46,999 nucleotides of DNA from Bartonella fuyuanensis (GCF_014197255.1 NZ_JACIFE010000012.1:1-46999); one strand, 5' to 3'; positions 8,423 to 19,272 are shown, numbered from the stretch's first letter. Made by a program: numbers and translations. The notes: generated by a model from the letters alone, not told the origin.

Positions 8423-10849
8423 TCAGTGCGCAATCTGTATTCCTTCATTATCGCTGTTCTCTGGCCTAATAGATACAGCCACTGTAGAACGTTCCTCCCA
8501 TTCAATAGCATCGGGAAAATGAACTAAAGCGTGTTTCAAAACTTCACTCACATGATTTACCGGAATAATTTCCATGTTATTTTTGACATCATCAGGAATA
8601 TCAACCAAATCCTTTGCGTTTTCTTCAGGAATAAGTACTTTTTTTATTCCTCCTCGAAGAGCAGCTAGGAGTTTTTCCTTTAATCCACCAATTGGTAAAA
8701 CACGTCCACGTAAAGTAATTTCACCAGTCATTGCAATATCTTTATGTACAGCTATCCCTGTAAGTACTGAAACAATTGCTGTTACCATTGCAATTCCAGC
8801 AGATGGTCCATCTTTTGGAGTCGCTCCCTCTGGCACATGAACATGGATATCGCATTTTTCAAAAAGTGGCGGTTCAATACCAAAATCAACCGCACGAGAA
8901 CGTACATAAGATGCTGCCGCTGAAATGGACTCTTTCATGATATCACGTAAATTTCCAGTTACAGTCATCTTACCTTTGCCGGGCATCATAACTCCTTCAA
9001 TGGTCAATAACTCTCCACCAACTTCTGTCCACGCTAGACCTGTCACAACACCAATTTGATTTTCTCCTTCAATCTGATTGTAGTGATAACGTTTAACGCC
9101 CAAGAAATCATTAATATTACTTTCTGTAACTTTTACAGACTTTTGATGTGTTTTGAGAATTTTTGTAACAGATTTCCGGGCAACTTTCATAAGTTCACGC
9201 TCAAGGTTACGAACACCTGCTTCACGCGTGTAAAACTGAATAATCGACCTTAACGCTCCATCAGAAATGTTGAGTTCTTTTTTAGACAAACAGTGATCTT
9301 TTAGTGCCTTTGGTAAAAGATGTTGCTTAACAATTTCCATTTTCTCACATTCAGTATAACCAGCAATACGAATAATTTCCATTCGATCCATTAACGGACC
9401 TGGAATATTAAGCGTATTTGCAGTTGTGATAAACATAACATCAGAAAGGTCATATTCAACTTCCAAATAGTGATCAATAAATGTACCATTTTGTTCAGGA
9501 TCAAGAACCTCTAATAAAGCTGATGAAGGATCTCCACGGAAATCCTGTCCCATTTTATCAATTTCATCAAGCAAGAAAAGCGGATTGGATTTTTTTGCTT
9601 TTTTCATAGACTGGATAATTTTTCCAGGCATTGAACCAATATATGTTCGGCGATGTCCGCGAATTTCCGCTTCATCCCGTACACCTCCCAAAGAAATTCG
9701 AACATACTCACGCCCTGTCGCCTTTGCAATAGAGCGAGCTAATGATGTTTTCCCCACACCAGGAGGACCTAATAAACAAATAATGGGACCTTTTATCTTT
9801 GATGCACGACTTTGGACGGCCAAGTATTCAGTAATTCGCTCCTTAACTTTTTCAAGACCGAAATGTTCATTATTCATGACTTTTTCAGCAAAATCTAAAT
9901 TGTTTTTAATCTTAGATTTTTTACCCCAAGGCATTGCTAATAACCAATCAAGGTAGTTACGTACAACTGTTGCTTCTGCGGACATAGGAGACATATTCCG
10001 TAATTTCCTCAATTCTGCCCCAGCTTTTTCTTGTGCTTCTTTGGAAAGTTTTATATTCTTAATACGTTCTTCTAGTTCAGAGAGCTCATCGCGGCTATCA
10101 TCACTTGCTCCTAACTCTTTTTGAATAGCCTTCATCTGTTCATTGAGATAATATTCTCGTTGGTTTTTTTCCATTTGTCGTTTAACATGCGAACGAATAC
10201 GTTTTTCAACCTGCAAAACAGAAATTTCTGCTTCCATGAAAGACAAAACACGTTCAAGACGGCCCCGTATAGGTAAGAGTTCTAATATCTCCTGTTTTTC
10301 CCCAAGTTTAATCATCAAATGAGAAGTAATCGTATCAGCAAGTTTAGAAGGATTATCAATATGACCAATCGCATTGACAATTTCAGGAGAGACTTTTTTA
10401 TTAAGCTTTACATAATTTTCAAAATAAGCAATCACTGACCTTGAAAGAGCTTCAATCTCAACATCACTCTCTTTAGGTTCTTCTATAACAGTCGCAAAAG
10501 CCTGATGATAACCTTCACTTAAAGCAAATTGACTAATTTTTGCACGTGCAGTCCCTTCAACCAAAACCTTTACAGTACCATCAGGAAGTTTTAAAAGTTG
10601 AAGAATATTAGCAAATGTACCAATATGATAAATATCTTCCGATTTTGGATCATCATCAGAAGCATTCTTTTGTGTCACCAATAGTATTTGCTTGTCAACC
10701 GCCATCGTTTCTTCAAGAGCGCGAATTGATTTTTCGCGGCCCACGAAAAGTGGAACAATCATATGGGGGAACACAACAATATCACGAAGAGGCAAAACAG
10801 CATAAATTCCATCTCTTACCTCATCTCTCTTTTCATCAATATATTGCAT
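8423..10849 (-). CDS. lon: ATP-dependent Lon protease (LonA type)
   Basis: The 808-residue protein has the full LonA layout. The N-terminal substrate-binding domain begins with [14 protein letters not shown] coiled middle ([18 protein letters not shown]) leads to the AAA+ module with Walker [10 protein letters not shown] near residue 361 and Walker [13 protein letters not shown]. The C-terminal serine protease domain has the catalytic Ser in PKDGPSAG near 684 and the Lys in [10 protein letters not shown] near 727. Lon degrades misfolded and short-lived regulatory proteins in the cytoplasm. A 30-residue acidic tail follows the protease domain and is slightly longer than in the E. coli enzyme. 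AAAGGAGAG precedes the ATG. The gene sits between clpX and hup in the conserved clpP-clpX-lon-hup order, with its own likely promoter at 10959-10988. Confidence 0.98.
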   Translation of the reverse strand: MQYIDEKRDEVRDGIYAVLPLRDIVVFPHMIVPLFVGREKSIRALEETMAVDKQILLVTQKNASDDDPKSEDIYHIGTFANILQLLKLPDGTVKVLVEGTARAKISQFALSEGYHQAFATVIEEPKESDVEIEALSRSVIAYFENYVKLNKKVSPEIVNAIGHIDNPSKLADTITSHLMIKLGEKQEILELLPIRGRLERVLSFMEAEISVLQVEKRIRSHVKRQMEKNQREYYLNEQMKAIQKELGASDDSRDELSELEERIKNIKLSKEAQEKAGAELRKLRNMSPMSAEATVVRNYLDWLLAMPWGKKSKIKNNLDFAEKVMNNEHFGLEKVKERITEYLAVQSRASKIKGPIICLLGPPGVGKTSLARSIAKATGREYVRISLGGVRDEAEIRGHRRTYIGSMPGKIIQSMKKAKKSNPLFLLDEIDKMGQDFRGDPSSALLEVLDPEQNGTFIDHYLEVEYDLSDVMFITTANTLNIPGPLMDRMEIIRIAGYTECEKMEIVKQHLLPKALKDHCLSKKELNISDGALRSIIQFYTREAGVRNLERELMKVARKSVTKILKTHQKSVKVTESNINDFLGVKRYHYNQIEGENQIGVVTGLAWTEVGGELLTIEGVMMPGKGKMTVTGNLRDIMKESISAAASYVRSRAVDFGIEPPLFEKCDIHVHVPEGATPKDGPSAGIAMVTAIVSVLTGIAVHKDIAMTGEITLRGRVLPIGGLKEKLLAALRGGIKKVLIPEENAKDLVDIPDDVKNNMEIIPVNHVSEVLKHALVHFPDAIEWEERSTVAVSIRPENSDNEGIQIAH

Positions 10850-10958
10850 AACTCTCCTTTCTGGAGTCTATGAGCTATCTACAACAATAAGCCACTCCTT
10901 AGAAAACCTAAGCTCTCGACAATACGTGAAGTGGTAATTACTAACGCATAAATCAAGC

Positions 10959-10988
10959 ATTATAACGATATTAAGTAACACCCATCAA
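10959..10988 (-). promoter_or_regulatory. Probable sigma-70 promoter of lon
   Basis: On the minus strand TTGATG (10988-10983) and TATAAT (10964-10959) are 18 bases apart, about 110 bases upstream of the lon start. The -10 is a perfect consensus. A transcript from here would have a leader with a short hairpin (CTTAG/CTAAG). I saw no clear heat-shock (sigma-32) promoter, but did not scan exhaustively. Confidence 0.5.
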
Positions 10989-11031
10989 ATATCATTCATG
11001 ACCACTTTTTACATTCTATATCGTGACAATG

Positions 11032-12306
11032 TCATGCTGATACATTTTCTTTATCTTCTGCACGTTCAGAATAAATATAAAGAGGACGCGCTTTCCCATC
11101 AACGACATCACTCGAAATAACCACTTTTTGAACACCTTCAAGAGCTGGTAGTTCAAACATCGTCTCAAGAAGGATCTTCTCCATAATTGAACGCAAACCA
11201 CGTGCACCAGTCTTGCGTTCAATTGCTTTCTTCGCAATAACACGTAAAGCATCTTCATGAAATGCTAACTCAACATTTTCCATTTCAAAAAGACGCTGAT
11301 ATTGCTTTACTAACGCATTTTTAGGTTGTGATAAAATTTGCATGAGAGCATTAACGTCTAAATCCTCTAAGGTAGCCACTATAGGAAGGCGCCCAATAAA
11401 TTCTGGTATTAAACCAAATTTTATAAGATCTTCAGGCTCTAAATCACGAAAAATTTCACCAACACAACGCTCATCAGGTGCTTTAACAGTCGCAGAAAAA
11501 CCAATAGAAGTTTTTTCACCACGCCCTGAAATAATCCGCTCTAAACCTGCAAAAGCTCCCCCACAAATAAATAAGATGTTTGTAGTGTCAACCTGAAGAA
11601 ACTCCTGTTGCGGATGTTTACGTCCTCCTTGCGGCGGAACAGAAGCAATCGTGCCTTCCATAATTTTTAATAACGCCTGCTGAACTCCTTCTCCTGAAAC
11701 ATCTCTTGTAATAGAAGGATTATCTGCTTTACGAGAAATTTTATCGACTTCATCAATATATACAATACCACGTTGCGCGCGTTCAACATTATAATCCGCA
11801 GCTTGTAGAAGCTTTAAAATAATATTTTCAACATCTTCACCTACATATCCTGCTTCAGTTAAAGTGGTCGCATCTGCCATTGTAAAAGGCACATCAATAA
11901 TCCGTGCTAATGTTTGTGCGAGATAAGTTTTACCACAGCCCGTTGGACCCACAAGAAGAATATTTGATTTAGCCAACTCAATATCATTGCTTTTAGACTG
12001 ATGTGCTAAACGTTTATAATGATTATGCACAGCAACAGAAAGAACACGCTTTGCATGCTGTTGACCAATAACATAATCATCAAGAACTGTGATAATTTCC
12101 TGTGGAGTAGGAACACCATTACGCACCTTAACCCCAGAAGACTTATTTTCTTCCCGAATAATATCCATGCAAAGCTCTACACATTCATCACAGATAAACA
12201 CTGTAGGCCCGGCAATGAGCTTACGCACCTCATGCTGACTCTTACCGCAGAACGAGCAATAGAGAGTATTTTTTGATTCGTTCCCGCTATTGCTAATTTT
12301 GCTCAT
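11032..12306 (-). CDS. clpX: ATP-dependent Clp protease ATP-binding subunit ClpX
   Basis: At 424 residues this matches ClpX. The N-terminal zinc-binding domain has Cys17, Cys20, Cys39 and Cys42, which recognise adaptors and substrates. The AAA+ module carries Walker A GPTGCGKT (120-127), the pore loop GYVGEDVEN, Walker [10 protein letters not shown] and sensor/box VII sequences around FIGRLP. ClpX unfolds tagged proteins and feeds them to ClpP. The gene lies 183 bases downstream of clpP and upstream of lon on the same strand. Known alphaproteobacterial ClpXP substrates include cell-cycle regulators such as CtrA; that link is from the family, not seen here. The start is well placed behind a GAAAGGAAAG ribosome binding site. 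Confidence 0.98.
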   Translation of the reverse strand: MSKISNSGNESKNTLYCSFCGKSQHEVRKLIAGPTVFICDECVELCMDIIREENKSSGVKVRNGVPTPQEIITVLDDYVIGQQHAKRVLSVAVHNHYKRLAHQSKSNDIELAKSNILLVGPTGCGKTYLAQTLARIIDVPFTMADATTLTEAGYVGEDVENIILKLLQAADYNVERAQRGIVYIDEVDKISRKADNPSITRDVSGEGVQQALLKIMEGTIASVPPQGGRKHPQQEFLQVDTTNILFICGGAFAGLERIISGRGEKTSIGFSATVKAPDERCVGEIFRDLEPEDLIKFGLIPEFIGRLPIVATLEDLDVNALMQILSQPKNALVKQYQRLFEMENVELAFHEDALRVIAKKAIERKTGARGLRSIMEKILLETMFELPALEGVQKVVISSDVVDGKARPLYIYSERAEDKENVSA

Positions 12307-12489
12307 TTTTCTTTCCTTTCACCACGATATATGAATACTTCGCTTTTTCACAGGAAGCTTTTCATCATGAAAACTAAAAGACATATAGAAAACTATGCAT
12401 GTCTCAACATTTTTAAGTGTTTCTCTCATTTTGCGATATTTTTTATAAAACTCTTTATTTTAAAGTAACTATTTTTTCTATAAAAATTC

Positions 12490-13122
12490 TTAATCTCTTT
12501 CTTCTTTTTCAGTTTCTACACGATATTGTATAACATCATCAACTAAGCCAAATGCTTTAGCTTCTTCCGCTGTCATAAAATGATCACGATCGAGGGTTCT
12601 CTCAATAACCTCATAATCTTGCCCTGTATGTTGAACATAAATTTCATTTAAACGTCGTTTCATCTTTATAATATCTTGGGCATGTCGCTCAATATCTGAA
12701 GCCTGACCTTGAAAACCACCAGATGGTTGATGCACCATAATACGAGCATTTGGCAATGTAAAACGGTGGCCTTTTGTTCCAGCTGTTAACAATAAAGATC
12801 CCATAGATGCTGCCTGCCCCATACAAAGCGTCGAAACAGGAGGGCGAATAAACTGCATAGTATCATAAATAGCCATACCAGATGTCACAGCACCACCTGG
12901 AGAATTAATATAAAGACTAATTTCTTTTTTAGGATTTTCCGCTTCCAAGAAAAGCAATTGTGCACAAACAAGCATCGCCATACTATCTTCAACAGGACCA
13001 TTAATAAAAATAACCCGCTCCTTTAAAAGACGAGAAAAAATATCATAGGCCCGTTCACCACGATTGGTCTGTTCAATAACCATAGGAACAAGGCTTAACG
13101 CTGTTTTCATTGGATCACTCAT
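12490..13122 (-). CDS. clpP: ATP-dependent Clp protease proteolytic subunit ClpP
   Basis: The 210-residue protein has the catalytic triad of ClpP at the expected spacing: Ser106 in GQAASMGS, His131 in MVHQPSGG and Asp180 in LDRDHFM (each nine residues later than in E. coli). SPGGAV, which forms the oxyanion region, is at 74-79. ClpP forms the double-heptamer chamber that degrades proteins delivered by ClpX or ClpA. The N-terminus ([18 protein letters not shown]) contains the short processed leader typical of the family. The gene leads the clpP-clpX pair; 147 bases separate it from the glycosyltransferase upstream on the same strand. Confidence 0.98.
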   Translation of the reverse strand: MSDPMKTALSLVPMVIEQTNRGERAYDIFSRLLKERVIFINGPVEDSMAMLVCAQLLFLEAENPKKEISLYINSPGGAVTSGMAIYDTMQFIRPPVSTLCMGQAASMGSLLLTAGTKGHRFTLPNARIMVHQPSGGFQGQASDIERHAQDIIKMKRRLNEIYVQHTGQDYEVIERTLDRDHFMTAEEAKAFGLVDDVIQYRVETEKEERD

Positions 13123-13269
13123 ATCTTTACTTTCCGTTCATATAACAATCGCTCTTTACACATTCAATGCTTTTATCTATAGGCTAACATTACCCTCTTG
13201 TGCAAATTACAATCAAGAGCTGTTATAAGATAGAGTAAAATTCCAATAGTTAAAATAGCAATAATAACT

Positions 13270-14079
13270 CTACCGAAATAAATCATGAACATCGGGAATG
13301 CGAGATACCGCCCAATGGTAAAAACTTCCTTCCTGAGGTTTTTGCGTAGTCTTTGTCTTTCTGTGAATATGAAATCCTATTAAACGTGTATCTGTAAGCG
13401 GTTTTACACCAAAAGCTGGTTCAAAGATGTATTCAGTTTTTCTCCCAGTCCAATAATAAAAAGTTTCCTTTTCCTTTGCTTCATGAAAAAAGCCATATTG
13501 TTTTGCTAATCGTGATATCCCATCATTGCCAAATATCGTAACGCCAAGACTTCCAGGTAAAATCGGCATTTTTTTCTTCTTTAACCAAAACGGTCTCCAA
13601 ACACGACGCTTAAACCCGAGCCAATGAGGAATAATTTCTGTGCCTGACCAATAATCTTCAAACACTTTTATAATAGGATTATCTGGAGGAAAATAAAGTG
13701 CAGAAACGCCCACTCTTATATTATTTTCTCTTGCCAACCAAACCCTATCCGCATCTGGATGAAATTGTTTAACAAGGTAAACATCTGTATCTAACCAAAC
13801 ACCTTGTCGATATTTCATCAGCATAACACGAAAAAAATCCGAAAATTGAACAATTGTACATCCCGGTTTATCATCAGAAAAATTGGGATCAAGCCGATAA
13901 ATTGCTGAGCGTGGTAAAATTGATTCAGCTTCATGTAACTGCACCCCCGTAGGCAGATTATCTATTTTTTTATCGTAACTAAAAAGCTTAACACGCTGGC
14001 CAGTTTTAACCATTGAGGACAAGCAAAGCTTATCCACCAACCTTAATTGCCCACTATACCAAAAAGTACAAATATCCAT
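13270..14079 (-). CDS. DxD-motif glycosyltransferase (sugar-binding region family, GT32-like)
   Basis: This 269-residue protein has a hallmark nucleotide-sugar/metal site, Asp97-Thr-Asp99 in RQGVWLDTDVYLV. It is preceded by the conserved FSDFFRVMLMKYRQG helix, as in proteins of the Gly_transf_sug (DXD) family related to GT32 enzymes. No signal peptide or membrane helix is visible, so it probably acts at the cytoplasmic face on a lipid-linked or envelope glycan. The acceptor cannot be read from the sequence. It begins 10 bases after the trkA stop, so it is probably co-transcribed with ntrY-ntrX-trkA. In many Rhizobiales hfq and hflX follow trkA instead, which makes this gene a lineage-specific insertion at the locus (family knowledge, not tested here). 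Confidence 0.8.
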   Translation of the reverse strand: MDICTFWYSGQLRLVDKLCLSSMVKTGQRVKLFSYDKKIDNLPTGVQLHEAESILPRSAIYRLDPNFSDDKPGCTIVQFSDFFRVMLMKYRQGVWLDTDVYLVKQFHPDADRVWLARENNIRVGVSALYFPPDNPIIKVFEDYWSGTEIIPHWLGFKRRVWRPFWLKKKKMPILPGSLGVTIFGNDGISRLAKQYGFFHEAKEKETFYYWTGRKTEYIFEPAFGVKPLTDTRLIGFHIHRKTKTTQKPQEGSFYHWAVSRIPDVHDLFR

Positions 14080-14089
14080 AGATAATATA

Positions 14090-15466
14090 TCAAAAATATT
14101 CTAAACTCACGCGGAAAAGTTGTTCAACGTCACGAACCTTATCAGCAAGAGCAAAAATCACTATTCTATCACCAGATAAAATACGTATATCTGCCGAAAG
14201 CTGAACTATTGTCTTGTTGCGATAAATTGCACCAATTCTCAAACCATCTGATAAATTGAGCTCTGATAATGATTTACCAACCAATGAAGATGTCTGCATC
14301 ACTTCAGCTTCAATAATTTCTGCTCGACCATTAAAAACTGAATGAACCGAACGAATACGCCCACGACGCATTTGTTGCAAAATTCTCGATATTGTAACGC
14401 TATGAGGATTAAGATATGCATCCACACCAACAGCGCGACTAAATTCTTGATAAGCAACATTATTAATCAATACCATATTGGCTTTGCAACCCAATCTTTT
14501 AGCAATAATAGCGCTTAAGAGATTAACCTGATCTTGATTGGTTAATGTAATCATTAAATCAGCCTGATCAATACCCGCATCTTGAAGAATCACTGGATCT
14601 AACACGTTACCATATAAAACGGTTGTTTTTTCAAGCTGATCAGCAATTGTAAGGGCTCTTTCTCTATGCGATTCTATAATCTTCAATTTTAATTTATGGA
14701 GACGCTTTTCAATAGCCTGTGCAACATAAAGACCAATGTGACCACCCCCTGCAATAATCATACGGTGAGCATCTTGTTCTTTATGACCAAAAAGCCCAAC
14801 TGCACGACGCATCTGATCACGAGAAACAACAAGATAGGTTATATCACCAACGCGTAATTGCGTTTCTGAATGTGCAATTAATAATTCTGAACCACGCTTA
14901 ATAGCGGTAACGGTGGTATGAAGATCCGGAAAAAGTTCTGTTAATTGACGCAAAGGTGTATTAATAACTGGACAATCTTCCATGCATTCCAAGGCTAGCG
15001 CAACAATATCATCATTACAAAAATAAAGAACATCTATTGCACCAGGTAAAGCAATGCGGCGTAAAACCATTTCCCCAACTTCAACCTCTGGTGAAATAAC
15101 CACATCAATGGGAATATTCTCTCTGGAAAAAAGCGTCTTATAACGTGGTTCTAAATAAGATTGTGAGCGAATACGAGCAATTTTTGTAGGAACATTAAAT
15201 AATGAATGTGCTACCTGGCAAGCCACCATATTCACTTCATCAAACAAAGTGACAGCAATCAACATATCAGCCTTATCTGCATCTGCAGCCAAAAGAACTT
15301 CTGGCCGAGAACCATGACCAACAAAACCTCTCACATCCAATGTATCGCGAATTTTTTCAATTAATTTCGTTTCAATATCAATAACAGTAACATCGTGGCT
15401 TTCGGCAGCAAGACGCTCGGCTATCCCATAACCAACCTGGCCTGCTCCGCAAATAATAACATGCAT
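14090..15466 (-). CDS. trkA: Trk system potassium uptake protein TrkA
   Basis: TrkA is the cytoplasmic NAD(H)-binding regulator of the Trk K+ channel. The 458-residue protein shows two RCK repeats, each with a Rossmann nucleotide site: GAGQVGYG close to the N-terminus and GGGHIGLYVAQ near residue 240. RCK_C domains follow each; the last is near EVMQTSSLVGKSL. A longer reading from a TTG at 15484 would overlap ntrX. The ATG at 15466 gives the usual family start (MHVIICGAGQVG) and has TAAGG just before it, so I chose it. ntrX ends at 15471, four bases upstream, consistent with one ntrY-ntrX-trkA operon. No TrkH/TrkG channel gene is in the window. Confidence 0.95.
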   Translation of the reverse strand: MHVIICGAGQVGYGIAERLAAESHDVTVIDIETKLIEKIRDTLDVRGFVGHGSRPEVLLAADADKADMLIAVTLFDEVNMVACQVAHSLFNVPTKIARIRSQSYLEPRYKTLFSRENIPIDVVISPEVEVGEMVLRRIALPGAIDVLYFCNDDIVALALECMEDCPVINTPLRQLTELFPDLHTTVTAIKRGSELLIAHSETQLRVGDITYLVVSRDQMRRAVGLFGHKEQDAHRMIIAGGGHIGLYVAQAIEKRLHKLKLKIIESHRERALTIADQLEKTTVLYGNVLDPVILQDAGIDQADLMITLTNQDQVNLLSAIIAKRLGCKANMVLINNVAYQEFSRAVGVDAYLNPHSVTISRILQQMRRGRIRSVHSVFNGRAEIIEAEVMQTSSLVGKSLSELNLSDGLRIGAIYRNKTIVQLSADIRILSGDRIVIFALADKVRDVEQLFRVSLEYF

Positions 15467-15470
15467 AACC

Positions 15471-16829
15471 TTAAGAAACTCCAAGCGCTTTAAGTTTACG
15501 ATGCAAAGCTGAACGTTCCATACCTATAAATTCAGCCGTCCGCGATATATTTCCACCCAAACGCCCAATCTGCGCCACTAAATATCTCTTTTCAAACAAT
15601 TCTCGCGCTTCACGCAACGGTAAATCCATGATACTTTCATCTGCATCCATTTGCAAACGTGGCACAGAATCACTCATTTCACTAGGCAGAAAGTCCGCTG
15701 TTATAGGCCCATCACCATCCCGTACGAGAATAAGAAGACGTTCAATATTATTACGTAATTGCCTTATATTACCCGGCCAAGCATGTGTTTGTAAAATAGC
15801 TATCACATCATCACTGATTTCACGCGGTTTAATCCCAACCTGCTGTGATATTGTTTTTACAAAATGATGTACAAGTTCCGGAATATCTTCTCGACGTGCT
15901 GAAAGAGGTGGAACAGCAATCGGAACAACGGAAAGACGGTGGAAAAGATCCTCTCTAAAGCGCCCGTCAGAAATAAGATTTTCAAGATTTTGTGCTGTCG
16001 AAGAAATGATACGAACATCCACCTTAACACGTTTCGTACCGCCCACTCTCTCAAATGTCTGCCCCGTTAACACCCGAAGAATCTTACCTTGAGTCTCACG
16101 CGGCATATCAGCAATTTCATCAAGATACAATATTCCACCATGGGCTTCCTCTAAGGCACCGATCTTGCGCTCTCTTCCCTCCATTTCGCTGCCAAACAAC
16201 TCTATTTCCATTCTTTCCGGAGTAATCGTTGCAGCATTTATTGTAACAAATGGCCCATTTGAACGCGTTGAAAGCGCATGAATAGTTCGCGCAACAGTCT
16301 CTTTTCCTGCTCCTGAAGGACCTGTTATCATGATGCGGCTATTGGTTGGTGCTACTTTTTCTATGATTTGACGCAAATTTTTTATAACTGTCGATTTTCC
16401 AAGCAGTTCTAATGTCTCGTTCGAGCGCTTCCGTAACTCTAAAAGCTCACGTTTTAAATTTGAGTTCTCAAGTGTTCGTTCTGCAACCAATACAAGTCTA
16501 TCAGCTTTAAAAGGTTTTTCAATGAAATCATATGCACCTCGCTTTATAGCAGAAACAGCTGTCTCAATATTACCATGTCCAGAAATCATAACAACTGGAA
16601 GAGCCGGATATCGCGTTTTAATTTCATCAAGCAATGCTAATCCATCAAGACGACTCCCCTGTAACCAAATATCCAAAAAAATGAGCTTGGGAATACGCTC
16701 ACTAATTTGAGCCAATGCTTCATCAGAATTACAAGCAACACGTGTTTCATAACCTTCATCATCTAAAATACCAGCAACAAGCTCACGAATATCCACTTCA
16801 TCATCAACAATCAAGATATCTGATACCAT
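15471..16829 (-). CDS. ntrX: Response regulator NtrX
   Basis: The 452-residue NtrC-family regulator has an N-terminal receiver (IVDDEVDIREL, phospho-acceptor Asp53 in FLDIW, Lys in FIEKPFK), a central AAA+ domain (Walker A GPSGAGKE, Walker B GGILYLDEIADM) and a C-terminal Fis-type helix-turn-helix (RTAEFIGMERSALHRKLKALG). Where sigma-54 activators have GAFTGA after ELFG, this protein reads ELFGSEMEGRERKIGALEEA. The sigma-54-contact loop is missing, as known for alphaproteobacterial NtrX. It is therefore likely a DNA-binding regulator independent of sigma-54. It follows ntrY after one base and precedes trkA. NtrYX is linked in related bacteria to redox sensing, envelope and respiration control. 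Confidence 0.95.
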   Translation of the reverse strand: MVSDILIVDDEVDIRELVAGILDDEGYETRVACNSDEALAQISERIPKLIFLDIWLQGSRLDGLALLDEIKTRYPALPVVMISGHGNIETAVSAIKRGAYDFIEKPFKADRLVLVAERTLENSNLKRELLELRKRSNETLELLGKSTVIKNLRQIIEKVAPTNSRIMITGPSGAGKETVARTIHALSTRSNGPFVTINAATITPERMEIELFGSEMEGRERKIGALEEAHGGILYLDEIADMPRETQGKILRVLTGQTFERVGGTKRVKVDVRIISSTAQNLENLISDGRFREDLFHRLSVVPIAVPPLSARREDIPELVHHFVKTISQQVGIKPREISDDVIAILQTHAWPGNIRQLRNNIERLLILVRDGDGPITADFLPSEMSDSVPRLQMDADESIMDLPLREARELFEKRYLVAQIGRLGGNISRTAEFIGMERSALHRKLKALGVS

Positions 16830-16830
16830 A

Positions 16831-19098
16831 CTATTCCCCTATCTTATGATTTATGGCTTGTATAATACTACTCTTCTTACCCCCATCCACTGGAAATATC
16901 AAACGGATCATCGCACCACGACCTTCATAAAAACTCTCCGGTGCATCATGAAGCTCCATGGAACCACCATGATCTTCAATAACTTTGCGCACAATGGCTA
17001 ATCCAAGCCCTGTTCCTTTTTCCCGCGTTGTTATATAGGGTTCTAATAACTTTTGTCTTTGCTCTTTAGGAAGTCCTTTCCCATTATCAACAACATCCAC
17101 AACCACCCATTCTTCTTGACGATAAGAACGAACAAGAATATGACCGCAAATATTTTCTTCTCGCATAACCGAATCTATAGATTCGCTCGCGTTTTTGATA
17201 ACGTTGCAAAAAGCCTGTACAATAAGACGATTGTCAAATGCACCCATAAGCGGTAGACTCCCTAAGTTTTGCTCAAAATGAATATCATGTCGTGTCACTT
17301 CTATCAAAAAACATGCTTCACGCAACAATTCACGGATATCTAAAACATGCATTTGTGGTTTGGGCATACGTGCAAAAGAAGAAAACTCATCAACCATACG
17401 TCCAATATCCCCAACCTGTCGAATAATTGTGTCAACACACCGCTCAAAGACCTCTCTATCTTGTGTAATAACTTTGTTATAACGTTTACGAATACGTTCA
17501 GCGGATAACTGAATAGGTGTAAGAGGATTTTTAATTTCGTGTGCAATACGCCGTGCAATATCTGCCCATGCCGCTGTACGTTGTGCTGAAACAAGATCTG
17601 TAATATCATCAATTGTTAAAACCCAAGATGGCCCCTGACCATCATCCTCCTCCATCGTAACTTGGACATTACAGACGCGCTCTTTTCCTGCAACATTTAA
17701 AGTGACCTGCTCACGATGATTTTTACGATCTAATGAACGCGCAAACTGAAAAACATGCCAAATTTCAGCACTTAAAGATAAAAGGCTTTGTCCAACAACG
17801 TCCTCAGAGAGAATATCAAACATCGTTTCAATAGACCGATTGATAATTGTAATATCACCATTATGATCTATACCGGCTACTCCCGCAGTTACACCCGATA
17901 ACACAGCCTCAGAAAAACGCCGTCTCTCATCAATTTGATCACGCACCGCAATTAACTCATTGCGCCGACTTTTCAATTCACTAACCATGTAATTAAAAGT
18001 TTTGGACAATTGCCCAATATCTCCATCCTTCGCGCGCACTGGAACGAAAATTTCCATATTTCCAGAAGCCACATCATCAGCAGCACTAATAAGAAGACGA
18101 ATAGGACGTACTAAACGATCAGCAACAGCGATAGCAGCCCAAATAGCTGATAAGAATAAACTAAAAAACAGACACAAATAAAGCATACCAAAGGCAATTT
18201 GTGTCAAAAGACGATTTTCATTTAAGTCACGATAACGATCTGTATTAACTTCTGTCAAACGCAAAGCAGATAAAACACCTTTATCAACGTCACGCACCAA
18301 ATATAAAAATGTATTTGGAATATTGGTAAATTTTAAAATAATACCAAAATAATCATGAACACCTGGTTGAAAAGAAAAGGGCCTCGCACTGGTTGCACGT
18401 TCAATAAGATTGGAAGGAGGGATTGGCAGTTTATCCTCATCACCAAGAGCACTCGATACAAAAATAGTTCCGCTAGAACTTAACAAAAATGCGCCACGCA
18501 AATTGCGTCCGATAGCATGACGCGTTAATTGCATCCGATATTCAACTGGATTACGTTCTAAAAGTTTTTTGTTATCAAGTGCAAATGCCATAGCGTAGGA
18601 TAAATTTTTTAAATTTTGAAGCATCTCATCTGCGTAAGCATTTGCTAAATCAATTGAAGAACCTACAATTTGCCGCGTTGTTGTATCAAACCATCGATCA
18701 AGTCCCAAATTCAATGCTGGCCCCGATACAAGAGCTACAGCAACAGCTGGCATCGTTGCAACAAGTGCAAACAATGAAATAAGACGCACATGAAGACGTG
18801 AACCTGCACGCCTTGAACGCCATGCACGAATGATCGGAATCATCTCATAAAAAACAATAACAATAAGCCCTAAAATCCAGAAACTATTAATCCCTATAAG
18901 AATAAGGGTTACTGTTCTACTAGGAACAACAGGAGTTAATCCAATAAGAATAATAAACGAAACAGAGGCTGTAAGTAAAGCCAATATAATAATTGTGATA
19001 CCTAAAAAGATATATACCTTACTTAAACGATACAGCTCATCATTATAAGTATTTTTATCTATGTCTTGAAGATTTGTCACAGATATCACATTCATCAT
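16831..19098 (-). CDS. ntrY: Sensor histidine kinase NtrY
   Basis: The 755-residue membrane kinase begins with several hydrophobic helices: two near residues 30-80 and one near 95-120. A periplasmic or extracytoplasmic region follows, then another helix near 290-315 and a HAMP linker (ADRLVRPIRLLISAADDVASG). Next come a PAS domain (AGIDHNGDITIINRS), a HisKA dimerisation domain with the phospho-His in RRIAHEIKNPLTPIQLSAER, and a HATPase_c domain (VDNGKGLP, GTGLGLAIVRKV). It should phosphorylate NtrX. The sense signal in relatives is related to oxygen or redox state. Divergent transcription from rirA leaves 174 bases for both promoters. In many Rhizobiales dusB, ntrB and ntrC precede ntrY; here rirA and ispDF lie next to it instead. 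Confidence 0.95.
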   Translation of the reverse strand: MMNVISVTNLQDIDKNTYNDELYRLSKVYIFLGITIIILALLTASVSFIILIGLTPVVPSRTVTLILIGINSFWILGLIVIVFYEMIPIIRAWRSRRAGSRLHVRLISLFALVATMPAVAVALVSGPALNLGLDRWFDTTTRQIVGSSIDLANAYADEMLQNLKNLSYAMAFALDNKKLLERNPVEYRMQLTRHAIGRNLRGAFLLSSSGTIFVSSALGDEDKLPIPPSNLIERATSARPFSFQPGVHDYFGIILKFTNIPNTFLYLVRDVDKGVLSALRLTEVNTDRYRDLNENRLLTQIAFGMLYLCLFFSLFLSAIWAAIAVADRLVRPIRLLISAADDVASGNMEIFVPVRAKDGDIGQLSKTFNYMVSELKSRRNELIAVRDQIDERRRFSEAVLSGVTAGVAGIDHNGDITIINRSIETMFDILSEDVVGQSLLSLSAEIWHVFQFARSLDRKNHREQVTLNVAGKERVCNVQVTMEEDDGQGPSWVLTIDDITDLVSAQRTAAWADIARRIAHEIKNPLTPIQLSAERIRKRYNKVITQDREVFERCVDTIIRQVGDIGRMVDEFSSFARMPKPQMHVLDIRELLREACFLIEVTRHDIHFEQNLGSLPLMGAFDNRLIVQAFCNVIKNASESIDSVMREENICGHILVRSYRQEEWVVVDVVDNGKGLPKEQRQKLLEPYITTREKGTGLGLAIVRKVIEDHGGSMELHDAPESFYEGRGAMIRLIFPVDGGKKSSIIQAINHKIGE

Positions 19099-19150
19099 AA
19101 GCTTATATACCCCTATTCCATTATCCTCGTAAAATCTTTTGTGACAAAAA

Positions 19151-19179
19151 TTGACAACACTAATACTACATTTTAAATA
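19151..19179 (+). promoter_or_regulatory. Probable promoter of rirA-ispDF, with nearby inverted repeat
   Basis: TTGACA (19151-19156), a 17-base spacer and TAAATA (19174-19179) lie about 95 bases upstream of rirA. Just upstream, TTTTGTGACAAAA (19137-19149) is a 5-bp-arm inverted repeat that could bind a regulator of either rirA or the divergent ntrY. I found no clear TGA-N9-TCA iron-responsive box here. Confidence 0.45.
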
Positions 19180-19272
19180 GGGTAAGTATAGTCAATGAAA
19201 AAGAACTTCTACGTTTTGCAAAAATAGCTTTAAAATAAACTGCGTCCGACGATACTTTATAAAGGAAAAGAG

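Noticed and set aside
10899-10920. Small hairpin in the lon leader as an RNA thermometer
   Set aside because: The stem is only five pairs and does not include the ribosome binding site.
15484-15484. TTG start for trkA giving six more residues and an overlap with ntrX
   Set aside because: The ATG at 15466 gives the family N-terminus and has TAAGG in front of it.
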